This document shows positions 1 to 6,557 of a DNA stretch of 8,060 nt, piece by piece. Position numbers and translations under genes: made by a program. Numbering within the stretch: position 1 is the first letter of the stretch; every line of letters starts with the position of its first letter. Source of the DNA: Candidatus Bathyarchaeota archaeon (GTDB taxonomy: Archaea > Thermoproteota > Bathyarchaeia > 40CM-2-53-6). Below the pieces are notes generated by a model. That model ran no database searches, was not told the DNA's origin, and was given only the letters and a program-made list of their open reading frames with translations. Location of the stretch: contig VBBA01000197.1 in NCBI GenBank assembly GCA_005888675.1, positions 1-8,060 of the forward strand. The letters run 5' to 3'.

Positions 1-460
1 CAAAGTCACTCTCAAGAGCCATCTGCTCCAACCGGAAATAATCATACCAACGTGCATACGCCACCAACCGGTCAACAATCTCTCTACCAGTTCTCTCGAT
101 ATCCTTACCATCTTCGAACTCGTGAATCGAGCAAAGGAGAATGCCCCAATCTTCCTGACTCACAAAATCTCCTACCTTTACCTCGTAGCGTGGGGAATAA
201 TCAACCTCTAAACCCTGATTGATCTTCATCCCGAGCGATTCCCCGCCGATCTTTCCGAACTCGTCTCTGTACTCTTTCAAACTCTCGAAAATTCTGCCCT
301 TGTCATGCACGGAGCCGAACCCCACCGAAGATCTAAGCTCTCTGAACTGTGAAACGTGCTCGGTAATGGAGTACTCTGTAAGATTGTTCGCCTTTGCCGC
401 AGCCACCATCTCCTTTATCGTTGCATGGATTATGTGGCTGTGGTTATCGACCCGGATCAT
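1..460 (-). CDS. PHP-domain phosphoesterase, histidinol-phosphatase (HisJ)-like, 3' part missing
   Basis: The minus strand reads open from about 496 to the left edge, so the C-terminal part lies outside the window. Seen directly: the first residues from the chosen start are MIRVDNHSH, the H-x-H metal motif (H7, H9). SITEH follows at 31-35, then GLEVDY with E85 at 83-88, and SIH with H113 at 111-113. These match the first metal-binding motifs of the PHP superfamily. Family knowledge: PHP proteins of this layout hydrolyse phosphomonoesters such as histidinol phosphate with a multinuclear metal site, in the cytoplasm; other members act on nucleotides or remain unassigned. I chose the ATG at 460 because the family normally starts two to four residues before the HxH motif and a GAGG lies six bases upstream. 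An ATG at 496 would add 12 residues and has GAGG only three bases away. No his genes are visible, so the substrate is open. Confidence 0.8.
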   Translation of the reverse strand, partial: MIRVDNHSHIIHATIKEMVAAAKANNLTEYSITEHVSQFRELRSSVGFGSVHDKGRIFESLKEYRDEFGKIGGESLGMKINQGLEVDYSPRYEVKVGDFVSQEDWGILLCSIHEFEDGKDIERTGREIVDRLVAYARWYDYFRLEQMALESDF

Positions 461-537
461 CCTAAGCCTCACTGATGCCAAAGAAGGGCTATCCATTATC
501 CTCTTCCATGTGTGGATGTCAAGAAAGTAAGCAATCA

Positions 538-548
538 AGCTAAATCCC
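538..548. promoter_or_regulatory. possible shared box-A element between the PHP and SDR genes
   Basis: AGCTAAATCCC on plus reads GGGATTTAGCT on minus. Both resemble weak archaeal TATA boxes. On plus it lies about 25 bases before the TTG start of the dehydrogenase, which would make that mRNA nearly leaderless. On minus it would place a transcript start near 516, upstream of the PHP gene. The match is weak and is inferred from position. Confidence 0.2.
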
Positions 549-563
549 ACCCTTGTAATAGGG

Positions 564-1373
564 TTGATCAGATTGGTATTGCAAGAAACACAAGAGTATC
601 CGTTGCCGTCTCCTGTTGGATTCAAGGCGTTATTGCGAGGAAAGGTCGCCATCATCACTGGAGCGAGCCGTGGAATCGGGGCCACTGCAAGTCACATCTT
701 TGCAGACGCAGGTGCCATGGTAGTTCTCGCAGCGCGTGACGAACAGAAAATGGAGTCAGTCGCGGACACCATCATTGAAAACGGCGGCAAAGCAATCGTC
801 ATTCCCACAGACGTAACCAATCCTCGTTCAGTGGAGAATCTTGTCCAGGAGACCCTGAAAACTTACGCTCGTCTAGATGTTGCCTTCAACAATGCCGGCG
901 ACAGTCACATACCTACCGCGTTGGCGGATATGAAGATTGATGATTTTGATAGGGTAGTAAGTACAAATCTTAGAGGTGTCTTTCTGTCGATGAAGTATGA
1001 GATTCCGGCTATGTTGAAGAGTCATGGTGGTGCAATCGTGAACATGTCCTCAACCGCTGGATTGAACGGTGTCAAAGGATTAGCCGATTATTCGGCTGCG
1101 AAGCACGGTATCATAGGCCTAACGAAAAGTGCAGCGCTCGACTATGCACAGATGAACATTAGAGTCAACGCGATCGCGCCAGGTCCTATTCTGAACGATC
1201 GGATTAGACAGTTGAAGGATAGGTCACTTATCGAACAAGCGGTCCCGATGCGTCGAATTGGTACGCCTGAAGAGGTTGCGTTTCTCGCGGCATGGCTTTG
1301 CAGTGACCAGGCATCCTTCATCACTGGCGCCACCGTCCCTATCGACGGTGGAAGACTGGCAGGCAATCCGTAA
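564..1373 (+). CDS. short-chain dehydrogenase/reductase (classical SDR), NAD(P)-dependent
   Basis: A cytosolic Rossmann-fold oxidoreductase, 269 residues from this start. Seen: TGASRGIG at 32-39 (TGxxxGIG dinucleotide loop), D83 in PTDVT, NNAG at 109-112, the active-site N135, S163 in NMSST, and Y176-x3-K180 in YSAAK. The catalytic N-S-Y-K tetrad is therefore complete. PGPI follows at 207-210 and the C-terminal IDGG at 260-263. Arg36 in the glycine loop and Arg58 after strand 2 favour NADP(H), by family rule. It resembles FabG/3-oxoacyl reductase and glucose-dehydrogenase-type SDRs, but the substrate cannot be read from sequence. There is no ATG near the start: TTG at 564 is the first start after a stop at 528. 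TTG at 603 (256 residues) or 633 (246 residues) would fit the usual length of about 250 better. It is followed after 52 bases by the OsmC gene. Confidence 0.88.
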   Translation: MIRLVLQETQEYPLPSPVGFKALLRGKVAIITGASRGIGATASHIFADAGAMVVLAARDEQKMESVADTIIENGGKAIVIPTDVTNPRSVENLVQETLKTYARLDVAFNNAGDSHIPTALADMKIDDFDRVVSTNLRGVFLSMKYEIPAMLKSHGGAIVNMSSTAGLNGVKGLADYSAAKHGIIGLTKSAALDYAQMNIRVNAIAPGPILNDRIRQLKDRSLIEQAVPMRRIGTPEEVAFLAAWLCSDQASFITGATVPIDGGRLAGNP

Positions 1374-1382
1374 GCATCCTCT

Positions 1383-1397
1383 CGGAAAGCTTAACAT
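1383..1397 (+). promoter_or_regulatory. BRE/box-A-like promoter for the OsmC gene
   Basis: CGGAAA followed by GCTTAACAT resembles an archaeal BRE plus TATA box. Its centre is about 33 bases before the ATG at 1426, so a start of transcription near 1419 would leave a very short leader. This supports 1426, not the downstream TTG at 1576, as the original start. A CCCTTTTTCTTC tract just downstream could also end transcription of the dehydrogenase. Confidence 0.35.
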
Positions 1398-1425
1398 CCC
1401 TTTTTCTTCAATCGACGAGAGCATA

Positions 1426-1953
1426 ATGTCAATTGTCCCATCGATTGTAAAGACGATTTTTACAAAACGTTTCCAGGATCTCAAGGCCTAGGAAACCGAG
1501 GCGATTGCTACCAACAAGGCAACCGCTAAACTAATCGGTAATCAAAAGTCGGAAGGGATCGTCCGGGGATTCACTTTGATCCAGGACGAGCCAGAATCTG
1601 TAGCAGGCACGGGGACCGGACCTACACCGACCGATTTTCTTATCGCCTCGGTCGCGTTCTGCGAGAACGTGGTCTTTGCAAGAAACGCCGTACTGAACGA
1701 TCTCGACATTCAAGCACTAGAGACGACTGCCTCTGGCGATTGGGACATGAAGGGACTGTTCGAGATCGGATCAGCTAATCCATCCTTCCGAAGCATCCTG
1801 GTTGAGACTAGAGTCAGGACCAATGGTCCCATTAAGAAAGCGGTCGAAGTAGCAAGGATGACTCATAATAGATGCCCGGTTCATGCAACGCTGAAGAAGG
1901 CTACCAAGATGACTTTCAAACTGTTCGTTAACGACGTTGAAGCATCCTTGTAG
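1426..1953 (+). CDS. OsmC/Ohr-family protein with an in-frame TAG at codon 22
   Basis: OsmC/Ohr proteins are small cytosolic thiol peroxidases or redox proteins acting on organic hydroperoxides through two cysteines. Seen, counting from the ATG at 1426: RGFTLIQDEPESVAG in the N-terminal sheet, GPTPTDFLIASVAFC with the first Cys at 79, and HNRCPVHATL with the second Cys at 150. Both family cysteines are present. The frame between 1426 and the first domain is open except for TAG at 1489-1491. Residues after that TAG (ETEAIATNKATAKL, then GNQKSEG) read as genuine OsmC N-terminus, yet contain no ATG, GTG or TTG. The only standard start after the TAG is TTG at 1576, giving 125 residues and losing about 28 residues of the first strands. 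The gene may therefore be a recent amber mutant, a recoded gene, or start at a rare codon (ATT at 1504). It ends with TAG at 1951. Family assignment is firm; the start is not. Confidence 0.8.
1489..1491 (+). other. in-frame amber codon inside the OsmC reading frame
   Basis: TAG is codon 22 of the frame that begins at ATG 1426. It sits between an upstream peptide typical of this family's amphipathic N-terminus (MSIVPSIVKTIFTKRF) and the downstream conserved N-terminal strands in the same frame. A single substitution would restore a continuous 175-residue protein. The observation is direct; mutation, sequencing error or amber decoding are alternative explanations. Confidence 0.75.
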
Positions 1954-2013
1954 TACTTGGAGGGCCAGAGAACTTCTTCTAGAAGTCTGTCGACCCGGTC
2001 AGTCGCATAACAA

Positions 2014-2148
2014 TCAGAACGCGACGACTCGGCCTTGACACTCCCGAAAGCCGCACAGACGATAACAAGTACAGTCCTCCTTTCTGTAAGAACGACTAAC
2101 AATCGTGCCCTTTGCGTTCTGTTCACCTTTGCAGAAGAGACAATTCAT
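2014..2148 (-). CDS. doubtful 44-residue Cys-rich open frame
   Basis: From an ATG at 2148 the minus strand encodes 44 residues with six cysteines (3, 6, 26, 28, 32, 37). It begins MNCLFC, with SRSYRKEDCTCYR in the middle, and ends in TGA. The C-x2-C start followed by a Ser-Arg stretch and a second Cys cluster vaguely recalls a zinc ribbon of the NrdR type, but the second pair is C-x4-C, not C-x2-C, so I do not assign it. The frame is open upstream to a TAA near 2293, and a TTG at 2220 would give 68 residues. There is no good Shine-Dalgarno for either start. It could be a small zinc-binding protein, a remnant of a longer gene, or chance. Confidence 0.2.
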   Translation of the reverse strand: MNCLFCKGEQNAKGTIVSRSYRKEDCTCYRLCGFRECQGRVVAF

Positions 2149-2295
2149 CAGGCCAAGCTCGGCTCCCAACTTCTGGATCTTTCGCCAGACCGGCCCCGAT
2201 AGTCCCTGTGTTCCTGGCAATCCCGATAGTTGATCCTTGCCTAATCGTGCAATCAGCGTTTCTATGAGGGCGGAACTTCTAGGCGTCTTTCTTTA

Positions 2296-2382
2296 ACAGA
2301 CATCTCTGTCCCATTCAAATTCTCTTAGCCTCGATATCCCTCGATCTTCTGACCGTATGGCTGTCCCGAAAGTATTCGGAAC
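2296..2382 (-). ncRNA. weak candidate structured RNA downstream of a TATA-like box
   Basis: Read on minus, 2382-2363 folds as GTTCCGAA, loop TACT, TTCGGGAC: eight pairs including one G-U that is only a C-A mismatch on the plus strand. Further down, ACAGA, loop GATG, TCTGT (2309-2296) forms a second short hairpin. Both lie 30-120 bases after the expected transcript start from the minus TATA-like box at 2434-2443. The hairpins are short enough to occur by chance, so this is a suggestion only, with no known RNA family recognised. Confidence 0.15.
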
Positions 2383-2433
2383 GTCTCTTTCACGTCTTGA
2401 GACTTCACGTGCTACCCCACCCCTATTTTCACA

Positions 2434-2443
2434 ATTATATTTT
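2434..2443 (-). promoter_or_regulatory. TATA-like element, minus strand
   Basis: AAAATATAAT on minus is the most TATA-like string in the window. It would start a transcript near 2412 running leftwards, but no convincing coding region follows, only the hairpins at 2296-2382 and later the doubtful Cys-rich frame. Confidence 0.25.
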
Positions 2444-2483
2444 CTCAGGCGCCTCAAAATGAACGAGATCTAGGATAATTCCC

Positions 2484-2515
2484 GCATTATGCACGGAAAA
2501 GCATTTTGCGGAAAC
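2484..2515 (+). repeat. tandem imperfect 15-17 bp direct repeat, operator-like
   Basis: Copy 1 (2484-2500) is GCATTATGC-AC-GGAAAA and copy 2 (2501-2515) is GCATTTTGC-GGAAAC. They differ by a two-base indel and by substitutions at one inner and the last position. Each begins with an odd palindrome (GCAT-T-ATGC; GCA-TTT-TGC). A third partial copy, CATAGCGGAAA, lies at 2533-2543. The repeats sit just upstream of and around a box-A-like TTTAAAC, as expected for a regulator-binding site, though the regulator is unknown. Confidence 0.45.
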
Positions 2516-2526
2516 GGGTTTATTCA

Positions 2527-2535
2527 TTTAAACAT
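2527..2535 (+). promoter_or_regulatory. box-A-like element TTTAAACAT
   Basis: TTTAAACAT resembles an archaeal TATA box and matches the CTTAAAC strings upstream of the YbaK-like and HerA-like genes. On plus it would start a transcript near 2556, just ahead of the two stem-loops. TTTAAA is self-complementary, so orientation rests on the downstream structures. Confidence 0.3.
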
Positions 2536-2555
2536 AGCGGAAATTTACGAGGACG

Positions 2556-2694
2556 ACATCGGGGTCAGAAAAAGCGAGCTCCGATTGCCAATCAGGGCTC
2601 AAAATGAGCAAGTTCACCCTTCACCACCTGGCAGGACTCTAATTTTCTAAAGAGACCCTTGTGAGCGACTTGCTCAAGACTCAAGAGGTTTTTT
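2556..2694 (+). ncRNA. candidate structured small RNA (about 140 nt)
   Basis: Two strong foldable elements lie between the box-A-like site and a T6 tract at 2689-2694. Stem 1: GAGCTCCGATT (2576-2586), loop GCC, AATCAGGGCTC (2590-2600), nine Watson-Crick pairs, one wobble and one mismatch. Stem 2: TGAGCAAGT-TCAC (2605-2617) pairs with GTGA (2661-2664) and ACTTGCTCA (2668-2676), thirteen pairs with one three-base bulge. A tandem 7-mer CTCAAGA occurs at 2673-2686, before the T tract. I recognise no known family (not SRP, RNase P or tRNA). The alternative is that the same stems act on the opposite strand as terminators of the ABC genes. The structures are seen; the function is inferred. Confidence 0.3.
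2568..2676 (-). terminator. possible tandem stem-loop terminators of the permease-ATPase genes
   Basis: On minus, the thirteen-pair stem at 2676-2605 is followed by TTTT. The hairpin at 2600-2576 is followed by GCTTTTTC. Stem plus T-run, about 160-270 bases after the ATPase stop at 2840, is the layout of an intrinsic terminator for the leftward transcript. Archaeal termination mainly needs the T-run, so the stems may protect the 3' end. This competes with the plus-strand small-RNA reading. Confidence 0.35.
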
Positions 2695-2839
2695 CAGTTG
2701 CAGTGAACACTGGGGCAGGTGGTCTCCCCTTCTGACGGCGAATCAGGGCCTGTTCCATCCTATCCGACCCTCGAGAACTCTGATAACGTTCAGGGCGATC
2801 TCGTTCGGACCTGGACGACTGACCGTGTAGGTTCTAGTG

Positions 2840-3742
2840 TCATCCCACGACGCCCTGCCTTTGCAACTCATCTTGCAAGCCAGCCTTTACCTGGCGAAGA
2901 CGTAGGCGTTGGTCGGCGTAATCATCTCCACTGATCTTGCCTTCCCTAAAATCCTGGTCGAGGTTCCGCAATTGGAGGTCCAGTTCTGACATGCGATTTC
3001 TCAACTGTTCTAGATATGATATGGATGTTTCTTGACCGCCGATCTGGCTGGGTGTTAGAGCGGCCTTGATCGTGCCGTCCTCGATTCTCATGATGCTGTC
3101 GGCGGCGCGTGCGACATTCTGATCATGTGTAACCATCACGACTGTCTTTCCGAGTTCACGGTTAACCTTAACAAGAAATTCCGTCACCATCCTAGCGTTG
3201 ACACTGTCAAGTTCTCCAGTCGGCTCGTCCGCTAAGAGCAATGGGGGATCGTTGGCCAGTGCGGCGGCGATGGCGACGCGCTGCTGCTCGCCGCCGCTCA
3301 ACTCGTCAGGCTTGTGTTCCCAGCGATCAGACAACCCAACAACATCCAACAATTCCTTGATTCTCGACCGCCTTGCTGAGGATTTGACCTTGGCCGCCAT
3401 CATGGGAAGTTCTACGTTCTCCGCGGCCGTCAGTGTCGGAATGAGGTTCAACGCCTGGAAGATATGTCCGACAATGTCTCGCCTGTACCAGACAAGTTCA
3501 GAAGGTGGGAGACTCGTGAGTTGAGTATTACCTACGCTAACTGTTCCTGCTGTTGCCCGATCGAGCCCGCCTAGAATGTTGAGAAGGGTGGTCTTGCCAC
3601 TGCCACTGGGGCCGATGATCGATACCATTCGGCCAGCATCGACTTTGAGATTCAAGCCTCGCAAGGCCTGGACCTCCACGTGACCCAGCCTGTACGCTTT
3701 CACAAGCGAATCTACTGTGACAGCTACCGCCTTTCCGGTCAT
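2840..3742 (-). CDS. ABC transporter ATPase, MacB/LolD type, with C-terminal extension
   Basis: The nucleotide-binding subunit (300 residues) that drives the adjacent FtsX-type permease on the cytoplasmic membrane face. All motifs are intact: Walker A GPSGSGKTT at 44-52, Q-loop Q96 in FQALNLIP, signature LSGGEQQ at 148-154, Walker B LLLADEP at 168-174 with E173, D-loop GELDS at 176-180, and H206 in VTHD. Family members are usually about 220-235 residues. Here about 70 residues follow: a Leu/Arg-rich coiled-coil-like helix at 243-262 and a short EGKISGDDYADQRLRL segment at 267-282 resembling the small helical hairpins (SHOCT-like) found at protein C-termini. The ATG overlaps the permease stop in ATGA (3739-3742), so the two are translationally coupled. 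It is probably a homodimer on the fused permease. The substrate is unknown; export or mechanotransmission is the family norm, not import. Confidence 0.93.
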   Translation of the reverse strand: MTGKAVAVTVDSLVKAYRLGHVEVQALRGLNLKVDAGRMVSIIGPSGSGKTTLLNILGGLDRATAGTVSVGNTQLTSLPPSELVWYRRDIVGHIFQALNLIPTLTAAENVELPMMAAKVKSSARRSRIKELLDVVGLSDRWEHKPDELSGGEQQRVAIAAALANDPPLLLADEPTGELDSVNARMVTEFLVKVNRELGKTVVMVTHDQNVARAADSIMRIEDGTIKAALTPSQIGGQETSISYLEQLRNRMSELDLQLRNLDQDFREGKISGDDYADQRLRLRQVKAGLQDELQRQGVVG

Positions 3743-6504
3743 GCGAATCTAACCGTCCTGCTGACCTTGGACAAGTTTTTTCTGGCCGAGAAAATAGCTG
3801 GCAGGAACACGCCAAGCAAAAGAAGTCCGATGATCGAGCTAAGGATCGCCTGTTCCGCCACGGGGAATGCTATTCTTCTCGGTGAGAGAAGCGCGTAAAA
3901 GTCTTGGTTAGAGAGAGAGTCGAGCGCGAGAGTATCACCGCGGACCGTTATGATCCCGACCACAGCAGCCAATACCAGCGCGAATATGACCAGAGGCAAG
4001 ACTTCAGTGATCAAGAGTCCTAGGAGTTGTCGGTAGGATAAGCCTCGTACTGAGATCATGGTTGTTTCTTTCTCGCGTTCTTTGAAACCAGTATACGCGA
4101 CCGTTCCCACACCAATACCTGCTGCAGCCGCGGCGAAGATCGTTCCCAGCCGCAAGACGTTCAATAGCCCACTGAAGATTGAGTTTGTTCCATTTTGGGA
4201 GGCAGAACTGGGAGAGCTGGATTGTACAGAAGTCAATGGGTAGGCGTCCTGGATACTGCTCGCTAGTTTGTCTGTGGAAGTATTCTTCGCTTTCACAAGG
4301 ACCGAGTATTGAGGTGCTGCAAAGAACGTTGGATGGAGACCTACAACTCCAAGGGGGACATATGACCAGCCGAGAGGTTGAAAGAACGAACTGCCGAAGG
4401 GATTCGTAAATGGCGAAGAGGATGATGAGTAGTCAGGGCCAAAGAAGCCGATAACCCGCAGGTTGACAAGAGTTCCGGAAGAAACGGGTATCGTTACATT
4501 TCCCCCTTCCTTAATGTCGTAGTGCGTTGCCACGGCTCGTTCCAGTATTATGGTCGAATTGTCACCCTTCATAATATCGAATAACGTGCGAGGACTTGTG
4601 GAGAACCATCCGTTTTCATAGTAGGCAGTATTTGGCCAGGCGGTCGGATCTACCGCCCGTACTCGCATCTGTGCTCCTTGACTGGGAGTATTGAACCAGT
4701 TCTCGACTTCAGGTGTCGCCGCTGTAACATTCGTCCATCCAGTTATCTGACGGACTATTGTCGTAGCGTTGCTAAGACCGGAAAGGTTGCTGATCCTGAT
4801 ATCCGCACCTACGCGTGTGAGTGTCTGTCGAGCAGTATAGTCTTCCATGCTGGCTAAGTCGCCGATTACCCAGATGGAATACCCCGCAATCAGAGCGACG
4901 AGGAAGACGGTGGAGGCGGCACGGCGTGGATTCCTAAAGACGCTTTTAGACGAAAGGGTTGCGATGTCTCCGATCAATCGTTGGGATATCTTGGAGAAGA
5001 GGCGGTGGAAACGGAAGGCCAAACCGGAGGATAGATTTACGGCGCCGTAAAGGAAGAGAAACGGACCAACAAACGTCAGTCCTAGGTCGAGAATGGCTAG
5101 GACGGCGAACAATATTGCTATGAGAAATCCGTAGCTGAATCCTCTTCCGCCGAGAACGAGAAAATTGATCCCCAAAGTTAGAAGTATGATCTTGTAGAGT
5201 CCCAGTGAGAAAGCAGCTATCGCACCACGCTTCTTAGACGGGCGAACATCTTCCAAGTATACATACTCACGTAAGGCTTGAGCAGGGTCCATGGCCGCTG
5301 CTTGGCTCGCTGGAGAGCGGATGGCGAGCAATGTTAGAAACAGGGCGAAGACTACGGTCATCGCCGCGGTTGTTAGGTTGAGAAAGACTCCTCCATTGTA
5401 GCTGCCATTCAAGACGCTGATGAAGAGGGGGTTCAGCAGGTAGGCTAGTGCGAGGCCGATGGCTCCGCTTATCAACCCGATTAGCACGGCTTCAGTGATA
5501 AAGTGACGATAGAGTTGTGTTCTGGAGAATCCTTTAGTCATTAGCAGGCCGATCTCTTTTCGTCTAAGATTGTACGAGGCTTGTGAGACTGTCTTTCCAA
5601 CGTACCAGGCGATGAAAATCACTGGAATCGAGAATATTAAGAAAGGAATTCTGAGGAAGAATATTGCTTGACCGAGCCCCTGTAGTTGATTGGTTATGAG
5701 GTCGTTCTCCGCGAAACCGTTTTGGGATGCAATGTTTGCGACCTTGTCCGAGATTCCCTTTACGGTGGTTGCGCTTCCGCTCACGTCCCACGGAGTGATC
5801 AAACGGTTCCGGTCAAGAAACACGTCAATGTAACTGCTCATTCCGGAAGGATTCATAATCCCGGAGGTCGATTGAAGTATGGGAACGAAAGTTCGCTCCC
5901 AGCTTACGATCAATACATTCTGATAGTACGGACTTACACTCAAGCCACCCGGAGTTGGTCCGCGGAATCCAAAACCGAGCCCAAGAAAACTCTGAGCATA
6001 AGCGTCTGGATGAACTAAACCCGCGATCTTTAGAGTAATATTGTAGTTTTGCGACGGAGGGTACCCGGAGATTGTATAGGTCAGATTCTGTCCAACGGCA
6101 TAGTTGCCGTTCTCAAACTCAAGCGCTTGACTCTTCGCGAGTTGAATATTAGGACTCATATGATTCCATGCAAGAGAGCTATCCTCAATCGCTCTTACTT
6201 GAGGGAGCGTAAAGTTTCGAACGTCGCTTAAGGTTCCTTGGGCTTCGACATGGGAAATTCCATCCAGTGCGACGAGCTTGGACCGAACAATGTTGATTGA
6301 CGTGATGGAGGGTAGTGGACCGTTAGGATTCAGTGTAAAATCTATTGGGCTTGTGGAGAGTTGTTGGTCGACAAATTGTTTCCCTATCGTATCAGCGGCT
6401 ACGTTGATGCCACCAAAGAATGTGGTTGCGAGTGTCATTCCAAGGAGGAGGGCGGCGAACAGCTTCCAGGAGCGAATGATCCTCTTGAGGGCGTAGGAGA
6501 TCAT
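3739..6504 (-). CDS. fused FtsX/MacB-type ABC permease, two FtsX domains
   Basis: A 921-residue membrane protein, likely the transmembrane partner of the ATPase encoded immediately after it. About ten membrane segments can be read: 13-33, 280-303, 334-357, 377-397, 430-451, 457-487, 531-549, 786-806, 827-853 and 886-908. The two long polar parts, about 40-275 and 555-780, would face outside. They are rich in N-x-S/T sequons and in Ser/Pro runs (694-698, 762-768), as expected for a glycosylated archaeal surface domain. Each half carries the FtsX signature after a membrane helix: LRRKEIGLLMTKGFSRTQL at 313-331 and KEREKETTMISVRGLSYRQL at 808-827. One chain thus replaces the usual permease dimer. 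The start ATG has GGAGGG eleven bases upstream. A 53-base gap separates it from the TfoX-like gene, suggesting cotranscription. It could export lipids, peptides or drugs, or transmit a signal; the sequence does not say. Confidence 0.92.
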   Translation of the reverse strand: MISYALKRIIRSWKLFAALLLGMTLATTFFGGINVAADTIGKQFVDQQLSTSPIDFTLNPNGPLPSITSINIVRSKLVALDGISHVEAQGTLSDVRNFTLPQVRAIEDSSLAWNHMSPNIQLAKSQALEFENGNYAVGQNLTYTISGYPPSQNYNITLKIAGLVHPDAYAQSFLGLGFGFRGPTPGGLSVSPYYQNVLIVSWERTFVPILQSTSGIMNPSGMSSYIDVFLDRNRLITPWDVSGSATTVKGISDKVANIASQNGFAENDLITNQLQGLGQAIFFLRIPFLIFSIPVIFIAWYVGKTVSQASYNLRRKEIGLLMTKGFSRTQLYRHFITEAVLIGLISGAIGLALAYLLNPLFISVLNGSYNGGVFLNLTTAAMTVVFALFLTLLAIRSPASQAAAMDPAQALREYVYLEDVRPSKKRGAIAAFSLGLYKIILLTLGINFLVLGGRGFSYGFLIAILFAVLAILDLGLTFVGPFLFLYGAVNLSSGLAFRFHRLFSKISQRLIGDIATLSSKSVFRNPRRAASTVFLVALIAGYSIWVIGDLASMEDYTARQTLTRVGADIRISNLSGLSNATTIVRQITGWTNVTAATPEVENWFNTPSQGAQMRVRAVDPTAWPNTAYYENGWFSTSPRTLFDIMKGDNSTIILERAVATHYDIKEGGNVTIPVSSGTLVNLRVIGFFGPDYSSSSSPFTNPFGSSFFQPLGWSYVPLGVVGLHPTFFAAPQYSVLVKAKNTSTDKLASSIQDAYPLTSVQSSSPSSASQNGTNSIFSGLLNVLRLGTIFAAAAAGIGVGTVAYTGFKEREKETTMISVRGLSYRQLLGLLITEVLPLVIFALVLAAVVGIITVRGDTLALDSLSNQDFYALLSPRRIAFPVAEQAILSSIIGLLLLGVFLPAIFSARKNLSKVSRTVRFA

Positions 6505-6557
6505 CGGAATATGCTCCCTCCATATTGAGCTCTCTAATTCAGGTTTGCCGAGCCTAC

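Larger units (their letters stand above)
1954..2839. other. long region without a confident gene
   Basis: About 890 bases separate the OsmC stop from the stop of the ABC ATPase, with the two genes converging. No open frame here has a recognisable family. Its left half (1954-2280) holds a doubtful Cys-rich frame on minus. The middle (2290-2450) has a minus-strand TATA-like box followed by several short hairpins. The right half (2484-2694) has tandem repeats, a box-A-like element, two strong stem-loops and a T6 tract. Bases 2700-2839 show nothing clear beyond a small CAGTG-aa-CACTG palindrome at 2701-2712. I found no tRNA T-loop signature on either strand. Confidence 0.6.

Noticed and set aside
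219..530. 103-residue plus-strand open frame
   Set aside because: It is antisense to the PHP-domain gene, whose metal motifs are clear on minus; the plus translation shows no family pattern.
512..739. Plus-strand open frame starting with ATG before the dehydrogenase
   Set aside because: It overlaps the dehydrogenase in another frame and its product is low-complexity Arg/Ser/His with no domain; the SDR glycine loop lies in the other frame.
1972..1986. Perfect ACTTCT-TCT-AGAAGT hairpin just after the OsmC stop
   Set aside because: Six pairs with no following T-run; too weak to call a terminator.
1881..2126. 81-residue minus-strand open frame
   Set aside because: It starts inside the doubtful Cys-rich frame, overlaps the OsmC 3' end antisense, and shows no family features.
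2357..2473. 38-residue plus-strand open frame starting MAVPKVFG
   Set aside because: It is short, with no ribosome site or homology that I can see, and it overlaps the hairpin-forming stretch.
2719..2934. 71-residue plus-strand open frame with GTG start
   Set aside because: Its second half is antisense to the ATPase C-terminus and the first half shows no recognisable domain.
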